Assembly (NCBI GenBank): GCA_905210485.1
Contig: CAJLXA010000049.1
Span: 1-11,945, forward strand
Length of the DNA: 11,945 bases
Source: an uncultured Eubacteriales bacterium
GTDB taxonomy: Bacteria > Bacillota > Clostridia > Oscillospirales > CAG-272
Direction of reading: 5' to 3'
This document shows, one piece after another, positions 6,918 to 11,945 of this stretch. The position numbers and the translations under genes were made by a program. The notes below the pieces were generated by a model. It was not told where the DNA came from and searched no databases. It saw only the letters and a list, made by a program, of their open reading frames with translations. Position 1 is the stretch's first letter. Every line of letters starts with the position of its first letter.

Positions 6918-7673
6918 TTACGCGTGATGAACCTGCGGCAACATCATCTCGGCACCGAGACGCATCTGACCGAAAGAATCGCCGAGATCCGGGGCGTTAT
7001 CCTGCTCGATAAACGCGTTTTTCACACCGATTTTTTCTGCAACCGCGATGATCGGTTTAAAGTCGATAATACCGGTTCCGCAGGCCGTAATACCGCGGTC
7101 TTCAGTAGCGTCCATATCTTTTAAATGGAAATTCACGACACGGTGACCGAGGCGCTCCATCATGGAAACGGGATTGACATGGGCATATGCGAGCCAATAT
7201 ACGTCCACAATGAAATGCCAGTCGGTATTATTTATCAGATATTCGTAAATACAACTGTCACCGAGCGGGAAAAACTCAAAATGATGATTGTGATATCCGA
7301 AATCCAGTCCGGCCGCGCGGATTTTACGGACGGGTTCGCGCATAATTTCTATGAATTTTTGCAGATTTTCCACAGAATCACGGTACTCGGCGGGCAAGGC
7401 ACCGATGCCGACCTCACGGCTGCCGAAAATTTTATGTTCTTCGATCACGCGATCCGTATCGTTTACAATACGGTCAAACGCCGTGTGCGTGGAGTTGATG
7501 GGGAGTGCATATTCTTCCGCAAGATCGGCGAAAAAATGCGGATCGCAGGCTTTACCGCCGGAAAGCTGAACCGATTCATATCCCGCCTCTTTCATGCTGC
7601 GGAATGTTTCGCGGAATCCCTCTTCCGTCGTTGTTTTGTCACGAAGACTGTATAACTGGGCGCCGAGCAACAT
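6918..7673 (-). CDS. TIM-barrel sugar phosphate isomerase/epimerase A
   Basis: A 251-aa protein of the sugar phosphate isomerase/epimerase TIM-barrel family and first gene of the minus-strand operon. The start LLGAQLYSLRD is typical. GYHNHHFEF (126-134) includes H128, H130 and E133. VDVYWLAYA has D157, FHLKDM has H183-K185-D186, and FIEQDNA has E223. Together these make a complete metal site near the barrel's C-terminal face. Relatives act on inositol-derived keto sugars, ketohexoses or 3-keto-glycosides; the substrate here is not known. The start ATG 7673 is firm: AAGGAGG (7681-7687) lies 7 nt upstream and a strong promoter and candidate operator precede it. As the first gene it is the best marker of what induces the operon. 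There is no signal peptide, so it is cytoplasmic. Confidence 0.87.
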   Translation of the reverse strand: MLLGAQLYSLRDKTTTEEGFRETFRSMKEAGYESVQLSGGKACDPHFFADLAEEYALPINSTHTAFDRIVNDTDRVIEEHKIFGSREVGIGALPAEYRDSVENLQKFIEIMREPVRKIRAAGLDFGYHNHHFEFFPLGDSCIYEYLINNTDWHFIVDVYWLAYAHVNPVSMMERLGHRVVNFHLKDMDATEDRGITACGTGIIDFKPIIAVAEKIGVKNAFIEQDNAPDLGDSFGQMRLGAEMMLPQVHHA

Positions 7674-7690
7674 ATGTTATCCTCCTTGTG

Positions 7691-7702
7691 CGAAACGTTT
7701 CG
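7691..7702. promoter_or_regulatory. 12-bp palindromic candidate operator (LacI-family-like)
   Basis: CGAAACGTTTCG is a perfect palindrome centred on CG, the symmetry typical of LacI/CcpA-family operators. It lies about 10-21 bp downstream of the predicted start of the sugar operon and just before its SD, where a bound repressor would block transcription. It is not a full match to the B. subtilis CcpA cre consensus because the outer TG/CA is missing. The cognate regulator is not in the window. Confidence 0.5.
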
Positions 7703-7717
7703 TTTCGTCTTTACTCC

Positions 7718-7746
7718 ATTATATCTTATTAAAATGATGTTTTCAA
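7718..7746 (-). promoter_or_regulatory. Sigma-A-type promoter of the sugar operon
   Basis: Read on the minus strand, TTGAAA (7746-7741) and a perfect TATAAT (7723-7718) are spaced by 17 bp. The predicted start is near 7711, giving a leader of about 38 nt. Just upstream (7747-7766) the minus strand is T-rich, which could act as an UP element. Confidence 0.85.
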
Positions 7747-7765
7747 GTAAAAGCAAAAACAAAAA

Positions 7766-7807
7766 ATAGGTAAATCTTGCGAAAATCATTGCAAATCTTG
7801 CACCTAT
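7766..7807. promoter_or_regulatory. Candidate AraC-type regulator binding region, three phased repeats
   Basis: Between the two divergent promoters lie AAATCTTGC (7772-7780), AAATCATTGC (7783-7792) and AAATCTTGC (7793-7801). Their starts are 11 and 10 bp apart, one helical turn each. The set is bracketed by the inverted pair ATAGGT (7766-7771) and ACCTAT (7802-7807). The third repeat overlaps the -35 box of the regulator gene, which suggests autoregulation. Tandem direct half-sites are typical of AraC-family proteins, one of which is encoded 30 bp away. Confidence 0.55.
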
Positions 7808-7817
7808 GTGATACAAT
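7789..7817 (+). promoter_or_regulatory. Sigma-A-type promoter of the araC-like regulator (and probably dxs-thiI)
   Basis: TTGCAA (7789-7794) and TACAAT (7812-7817) are separated by 17 bp. The predicted start near 7824 leaves only about 14 nt of leader, nearly all of it the SD, before the ATG at 7838. The -35 box overlaps the phased repeats. Confidence 0.75.
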
Positions 7818-7837
7818 GTACGGGAAAGGAGCGTACC

Positions 7838-8644
7838 ATGCAGGAAAAACAATATTTATTCTTATCCACAAACGTTGCCTTTTCCTATGACCGTTCGCCC
7901 GTTCCCGCACAGTTTGAACGGCATTTTCATAACGTATACGAGTTACTGTATATTATACGCGGTGCAGGACAGGTGATCATCGAAGGCGCACGCTACGATA
8001 TGCGTCCCGGCGCCATTGCTCTGTTCCGTCCGGGTGAATTCCATTACGTTCAGCCCAATCCGAAAACGCCGTACGAGCGATGCGTCATACATTTTCCGGC
8101 TGATCTGTTCGGCGATCATGCCGATGCCGTTCTTCGCAGTTTCAAAAAAAATGCGCCGGACAGCGGTATCTTCTACGACGCCGCCGAAATCGACGCGGAT
8201 CTCCGGCGCACATTTGAACGCTTACGTCTTGCAGAAGAACTTCCCGACGATCAAAAAGCGGCTATGCGATGCTTTCTCATCGGTCAACTTCTCCTTTTGC
8301 TTGTACTTCTCCCATTGCCCGCGGCCGGCAATGTAGACGCGCTCGGCGCGCGCGCCATCCGTTATCTCGGCGCCCATATAACAGAACATATATCTCTCGA
8401 CACACTCGCCCGCGAACTCCTTGTCAGCAAATACTACCTTTGCCGCGCTTTTAAGCAGTACAACGGCATTTCCGTACAGAATTATCTGTCTGAAAAACGG
8501 ATTTTACTCGCAAAAGAAAAGATTGCGGCAGGTATGAAGCCCGGCGTTGCGGCCGAAGAAGCGGGTTTTTCCGATTACTCCTCTTTCTACCGTACTTTTA
8601 AAAAAATCACAGGCCACGCCCCAAAGGAGGAACTCCGTTCTTGA
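7838..8644 (+). CDS. AraC-family transcriptional regulator with N-terminal cupin domain
   Basis: A 268-aa regulator. Residues about 20-90 form an AraC-type cupin sensor (HFHNVYELLYIIRG, MRPGAIALFRPGEFHYVQP), which in this family binds a sugar or related effector. Residues about 165-265 form the double helix-turn-helix domain: first HTH ISLDTLARELLVSKYYLCRAF, second HTH around AAEEAGFSDYSSFYRTFKK, then the usual ITGHAPKE ending. The open frame begins at a GTG at 7808, but that overlaps the -10 box. The ATG at 7838 has AAAGGAG (7825-7831) 6 nt upstream. It is divergent from the sugar operon, 164 nt away, and is very probably its activator. Its last codons contain the SD of dxs and its TGA overlaps the dxs start, so the two are translationally coupled. 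Confidence 0.9.
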   Translation: MQEKQYLFLSTNVAFSYDRSPVPAQFERHFHNVYELLYIIRGAGQVIIEGARYDMRPGAIALFRPGEFHYVQPNPKTPYERCVIHFPADLFGDHADAVLRSFKKNAPDSGIFYDAAEIDADLRRTFERLRLAEELPDDQKAAMRCFLIGQLLLLLVLLPLPAAGNVDALGARAIRYLGAHITEHISLDTLARELLVSKYYLCRAFKQYNGISVQNYLSEKRILLAKEKIAAGMKPGVAAEEAGFSDYSSFYRTFKKITGHAPKEELRS

Positions 8645-10521
8645 CATATCAGTACCTCGATTCCATAAACAGCAACGCCGATCTTCGCGCTCTGCCCGAT
8701 GACGCCATGCCCGTCCTCTGCGCGGAGATCCGTGATTTCCTCGTTCACGCGGTCGAAGAACACGGCGGACATCTGGCGTCCAATCTCGGTGTGGTGGAAC
8801 TGACGGTGGCCATGCACCGTGTTTTCAATCCCGGAAAAGACCATCTAATTTTCGACACGGGTCACCAAAGTTACGTTCATAAAATACTGACCGGCCGGCG
8901 CGATGATTTCGATACGCTGCGCGTGCCGGGTGGGCTTTGCGGATTTCCGAACCGCGCCGAAAGTCCATGCGATCCTTTCGGCACCGGCCACAGCGCCACG
9001 GCGATTTCCGCCGCCCTCGGCTTTGCGGAGGCCGACCGCCTCGCGGGACGGCACTGCTTCTCGGTCGTCGTTATCGGCGACGGCGCCTATACGGGAGGCA
9101 TGGTACACGAAGCGCTGAATAATATAAGGAAAGACCGCAATCTCATCATCATTCTGAATGAAAATGAAATGTCGATCTCCCCGAATATCGGCCGTTTTGC
9201 TTCGTATATTGCCAAAGTCCGCACGGGGCGGCGCTACGTAAAAGCCAAGAAATACACCGCCCGCATACTGTCGCATCTACCGCTTGTCGGCAGACCGATT
9301 CTTGCTTTATCCCGCAAAATAAAGCAAAAAATGAAAAACAAACTTTACAATTCCAACTATTTTGAAGAACTCGGACTGTTTTATATAGGGCCTATCGACG
9401 GCAATGATTACGATATGGTACTGCGCGCCCTCGAAGAAGCGGCGGCGCAGGGGGAAAACGTTCTTGTCCACATCAAAACCGTCAAAGGAAAGGGTTATCC
9501 TCCGGCTGAAAACGAGCCGTCCCGCTATCACAGTCTGCCGCCGCAAAACACGCCGTTGCAAAACAGCAGTTTCCACAGTGTATTCGGAGAAACGCTCACC
9601 GCGCTGGCCGACGAAGACCCGCGCATCACGGCAGTCACCGCGGCCATGGAAAACGGCACGGGACTCTGCGGATTTGCGCTTTCGCATCCCGAACGTTTCT
9701 TCGACGTCGGCATTGCCGAAGAACACGCGCTCACATTCTCCGCCGGTATGGCCGCAAACGGTCTGTGTCCGTTCTTTGCCGTGTACTCCACCTTTCTCCA
9801 GCGCGGATACGACAACATCCTGCACGATATTGCCCTACAGCATCTGCCGGTCAAGATCGCCGTTGACCGCGCCGGACTGGCCGTTGCGGACGGCGCGACG
9901 CACCACGGCATATTCGATGTGGCATTTCTCTCTCACATTCCCGATGTGGAAATTCTTGCTCCGGCCACCTACGGTTCCATGCGGGCGATGCTGTCCGACA
10001 TGACCCGCAGTAACGCCCCTCAGGCGCTTCGCTATCCGAATGCCGCCGAAGACCCGCGGTCGGCTCCCTTGTTTTATCCCCACGGCGATTACGACGCTTA
10101 CGGCGTCCGCGCCTCTTTCGCGGAAAATGAAAAAACCGACGCGCTTCTCGTTACTTACAGCGGTATTCTCTCCGCCGCCCTGGACGCGCGCGACGAATGG
10201 AAGAAACAAGGTAAGAATCTCGGCATCCTTCTTCTTGAAACGCTCGCCCCCTACGAAAAAACCGTAAACGCGCTCCTGCCTTATCTGCGGCCGGATAAGC
10301 CCCTGCTCTTTCTTGAAGAAGGCGTCTGCAACGGCGGCGCGGCCATGATTATCGAAAAGGCGCTCCGCGACGGCGGTTATGCGGGAAAAACCGTTATACT
10401 GGCCATCCGCAATGCCTTTACCTTCCCCGAAACGCCAACCGATCTTTATACGTTTTACGGCATCGGCAAAGAAAATATCCTCCGCGCATTGCAACGGGAA
10501 ACGACGGACGTTCCCGACTGA
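8641..10521 (+). CDS. dxs: 1-deoxy-D-xylulose-5-phosphate synthase
   Basis: A 626-aa thiamine-diphosphate enzyme that joins pyruvate and glyceraldehyde 3-phosphate to give DXP, the precursor of isoprenoids (MEP pathway), the thiamine thiazole and pyridoxal phosphate. Key sites: GGHLASNLGVVELT (42-55), H75 in DTGHQ, GTGHSAT (114-120), the ThDP/Mg motif GDG (146-148) to NN (160-161), GPIDG (250-254), catalytic E360 in IAEEH, R388, DRAG (409-412), H421 and R464 in LRYP. Length is normal. Differences from the usual consensus are DTGHQ for DVGHQ, GPIDGND for GPIDGHD, AEEH for AEQH, and a diverged C-terminal tail. The start is TTG at 8641, overlapping the regulator's TGA (shared TTGA), with AAGGAGG (8624-8630) 10 nt upstream. 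No in-frame ATG occurs before 8707. It may be a second, divergent DXS, since it is not beside the usual xse/ispA genes. Confidence 0.92.
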   Translation: MTYQYLDSINSNADLRALPDDAMPVLCAEIRDFLVHAVEEHGGHLASNLGVVELTVAMHRVFNPGKDHLIFDTGHQSYVHKILTGRRDDFDTLRVPGGLCGFPNRAESPCDPFGTGHSATAISAALGFAEADRLAGRHCFSVVVIGDGAYTGGMVHEALNNIRKDRNLIIILNENEMSISPNIGRFASYIAKVRTGRRYVKAKKYTARILSHLPLVGRPILALSRKIKQKMKNKLYNSNYFEELGLFYIGPIDGNDYDMVLRALEEAAAQGENVLVHIKTVKGKGYPPAENEPSRYHSLPPQNTPLQNSSFHSVFGETLTALADEDPRITAVTAAMENGTGLCGFALSHPERFFDVGIAEEHALTFSAGMAANGLCPFFAVYSTFLQRGYDNILHDIALQHLPVKIAVDRAGLAVADGATHHGIFDVAFLSHIPDVEILAPATYGSMRAMLSDMTRSNAPQALRYPNAAEDPRSAPLFYPHGDYDAYGVRASFAENEKTDALLVTYSGILSAALDARDEWKKQGKNLGILLLETLAPYEKTVNALLPYLRPDKPLLFLEEGVCNGGAAMIIEKALRDGGYAGKTVILAIRNAFTFPETPTDLYTFYGIGKENILRALQRETTDVPD

Positions 10522-10588
10522 AGCCACACACCGTCCGACACCCGTAATAAAAACGAAAACCATAAGAATATAAAAGGAACTGACCCAA

Positions 10589-11779
10589 ATGAAAGAAGTT
10601 ATTCTCTGCAAATACGGTGAACTGCTCTTAAAAGGACAAAACCGCAGTGTGTTTGAAGCCGCCCTCCTGAAAGAACTGAAAAAACGCGCCGTCCGCTTCG
10701 GCAATTTCAGAATTCACGCCGCCCAGTCCACCATCTTCATCGAACCGCAAAACGAAGAATGTGATGTCACAGGTATGTATTGCTCGTCAATGAAAGTATT
10801 CGGTATTGCCGCGGTCGGCCGCGCCGCCGTCGCCGAAAAGGACATGGACGATATCCGCCGCGTAGCAAAAGATTATCTGCCGGAAAGGCTTGCCGGCGTT
10901 CGGACTTTCAAGGTCGACGCCAAACGTTCGGACAAACGTTTCCCCCTGAAATCCCCCGAAATCGCGGCCGAGATCGGCGGCGTTGTGCTCTCCGCCGTTC
11001 CCGGTATCCGCGTGAATATTCATGAGCCGGAAGTCACCGTACGCGTGGAAATCCGCGAACGCGCCGCCTATATACACGCGGCGCAACAACACGGCGCCGG
11101 CGGTATGCCCCCCCGCAGCAGCGGCAAAGGTCTTTTGCTCCTTTCGGGCGGCATCGACAGCCCCGTCGCCGGCTTTATGATGGCCAAACGCGGTATGGAC
11201 GTGGAAGCTCTGCATTTTGAAAGCTTCCCATATACCGGCGAACAGGCAAAGGAAAAAGTCATGACGCTGGCCGACGAACTGACGGAATATTGCTCACGCA
11301 TGTACGTCCATGTCATTTCCCTGACGCATATTCAGGAAGAACTGCGCGACAAGTGCGACGAAGACTACTTTACGCTTCTCCTGCGCATCTTCATGATGCG
11401 CCTTGCCGAACGTTGTGCCGCCTCCTATCACTGCGGCGCGCTGATTACCGGCGAAAGCCTTGCACAGGTTGCAAGCCAGACGCTGGACGCTATCCGCGTC
11501 ACCGACAGCGTGGTCTCGATTCCCGTATTCCGTCCCTGCATCGGTCTTGACAAAGAAGAAATCATCACAATCGCGCGTAAAATCGGCACATTCGACACGT
11601 CCATTCTGCCATATGAAGACTGCTGTACCGTATTTACCCCCCGCCACCCGAAAACAAAACCGGTCATCGAAAAAGTCATGGCGGAACTGGAAAAAGTCGA
11701 TGCGGACGCGCTCCTTGAAGAGGCATGGAACAGCATGACTTCCGAACTTCATACCATCACGCCGGACTATCATATCTGA
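10589..11779 (+). CDS. thiI: tRNA 4-thiouridine synthetase ThiI, rhodanese-free form
   Basis: A 396-aa protein that adenylates U8 of tRNA and inserts sulfur to form 4-thiouridine. An N-terminal ferredoxin-like domain (about 1-55) begins EVILCKYGELLLKG, followed by a THUMP RNA-binding domain (about 57-163) and an adenylating PP-loop domain with SGGIDS (186-191). TGES (287-290), VASQT (294-298) and YEDCCTVF (342-349, C345/C346) are typical. The C-terminal rhodanese domain of the E. coli protein is absent, as in B. subtilis, so sulfur is presumably delivered directly by a cysteine desulfurase; none is encoded here. In enteric bacteria the rhodanese domain serves thiamine thiazole synthesis, so this protein probably acts only on tRNA. 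AAGGA (10574-10578) lies 10 nt before ATG 10589. It follows dxs by 67 nt with no promoter or terminator seen between, so the two are probably co-transcribed. Confidence 0.95.
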   Translation: MKEVILCKYGELLLKGQNRSVFEAALLKELKKRAVRFGNFRIHAAQSTIFIEPQNEECDVTGMYCSSMKVFGIAAVGRAAVAEKDMDDIRRVAKDYLPERLAGVRTFKVDAKRSDKRFPLKSPEIAAEIGGVVLSAVPGIRVNIHEPEVTVRVEIRERAAYIHAAQQHGAGGMPPRSSGKGLLLLSGGIDSPVAGFMMAKRGMDVEALHFESFPYTGEQAKEKVMTLADELTEYCSRMYVHVISLTHIQEELRDKCDEDYFTLLLRIFMMRLAERCAASYHCGALITGESLAQVASQTLDAIRVTDSVVSIPVFRPCIGLDKEEIITIARKIGTFDTSILPYEDCCTVFTPRHPKTKPVIEKVMAELEKVDADALLEEAWNSMTSELHTITPDYHI

Positions 11780-11802
11780 CAAAAAGCAAACTGTATTTTA
11801 CA

Positions 11803-11832
11803 TTATACGACATATTTCCTGCTGTCGTATAA
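11803..11832. repeat. Perfect 10-bp inverted repeat
   Basis: TTATACGACA (11803-11812) and TGTCGTATAA (11823-11832) are exact reverse complements around a 10-nt spacer, 24 nt past the thiI stop. No T-run follows, so it is not a standard terminator. It could be an mRNA 3' stem or a dimeric repressor site. Confidence 0.6.
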
Positions 11833-11858
11833 CACGGCCGCACCTGCGCGGACGACGT

Positions 11859-11902
11859 AAAAAAGCGGCGGTTCATTTTTATGACCCGCCGCTTTTTCTT
11901 TT
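11859..11902 (+). terminator. Rho-independent terminator of the araC-dxs-thiI unit
   Basis: AGCGGCGG (11864-11871) pairs with CCGCCGCT (11886-11893). The stem continues after one T-C mismatch with TCAT/ATGA and closes with a TTTT loop. An A-run precedes it, and T4 (11894-11897), C and T4 follow it. It is about 80 nt past thiI and could also act in reverse. Confidence 0.88.
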
Positions 11903-11921
11903 GCCGTCTTTAGGCGTAGAA

Positions 11922-11944
11922 GAAAAACCCCGGTTATACCGGGG
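11922..11944 (-). terminator. Rho-independent terminator of a convergent gene beyond the window
   Basis: CCCCGG (11928-11933) pairs with CCGGGG (11939-11944) around a 5-nt loop. On the minus strand the stem is followed by T5 (complement of A 11923-11927), so it would end a minus-strand transcript entering from the right. A plus-strand function cannot be judged because the window ends here. Confidence 0.65.
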
Positions 11945-11945
11945 G

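Noticed and set aside
7674..7837. Riboswitch in the divergent region
   Set aside because: The leaders of both transcripts are too short (about 38 and 14 nt) to hold an aptamer, and no conserved riboswitch core is seen.
10522..10588. Separate promoter for thiI
   Set aside because: TATAAA near 10569 has no acceptable -35 box at the right distance, so co-transcription with dxs is the simpler reading.
9835..10704. 289-codon minus-strand frame opposite the end of dxs and start of thiI
   Set aside because: Spans two well identified genes on the other strand and shows no motif of its own.

Overview
The window looks like chromosomal DNA of a Gram-positive Bacillota, most likely a clostridial and perhaps gut-associated lineage. 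This is an inference from clean sigma-A-type promoters, strong AGGAGG-type ribosome binding sites, Rho-independent terminators, a ThiI without a rhodanese domain, an SDR-type mannonate oxidoreductase and the density of Gfo/Idh/MocA and TIM-barrel sugar genes. I cannot name a genus. No transposase, integrase, CRISPR array or phage gene is visible.

Layout. (1) 1-92: 3' part of a tRNA-Tyr (GTA) and its terminator. (2) 93-341: no gene, but a short tandem repeat and a good promoter. (3) 342-1733, + strand: a HAD-fold nucleotidase-like phosphatase and a histidine-phosphatase family protein, ending in a bidirectional terminator. (4) 7673 down to 1741, - strand: a six-gene carbohydrate operon. In transcription order it holds TIM-barrel isomerase/epimerase A, TIM-barrel isomerase/epimerase B, Gfo/Idh/MocA oxidoreductase A, Gfo/Idh/MocA oxidoreductase B, mannonate dehydratase (uxuA) and an SDR fructuronate reductase/mannonate oxidoreductase (uxuB/yjmF type). 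(5) 7674-7837: a divergent control region with two near-consensus promoters, a 12-bp palindrome and three helically phased repeats. (6) 7838-11779, + strand: an AraC-family regulator, then dxs starting with TTG inside the regulator's stop codon, then thiI. (7) 11780-11945: an inverted repeat, the thiI terminator and a second terminator that probably serves a convergent gene outside the window.

How the genes work together. UxuA and the SDR enzyme are the last two steps from fructuronate to 2-keto-3-deoxygluconate. There is no uronate isomerase (UxaC), KDG kinase, KDPG aldolase, transporter or glycosidase here. Instead the operon begins with two metal-dependent TIM-barrel enzymes and two NAD(P)-dependent sugar oxidoreductases. 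I infer an oxidise/isomerise/reduce module that feeds an unusual uronide, aldonate or keto-sugar into the mannonate branch, under the divergent AraC-type regulator and perhaps a LacI-type repressor. The substrate cannot be read from the sequence. The coupling of dxs (isoprenoid, thiamine and pyridoxal precursor synthesis) to a sugar-responsive regulator is the other unusual feature.
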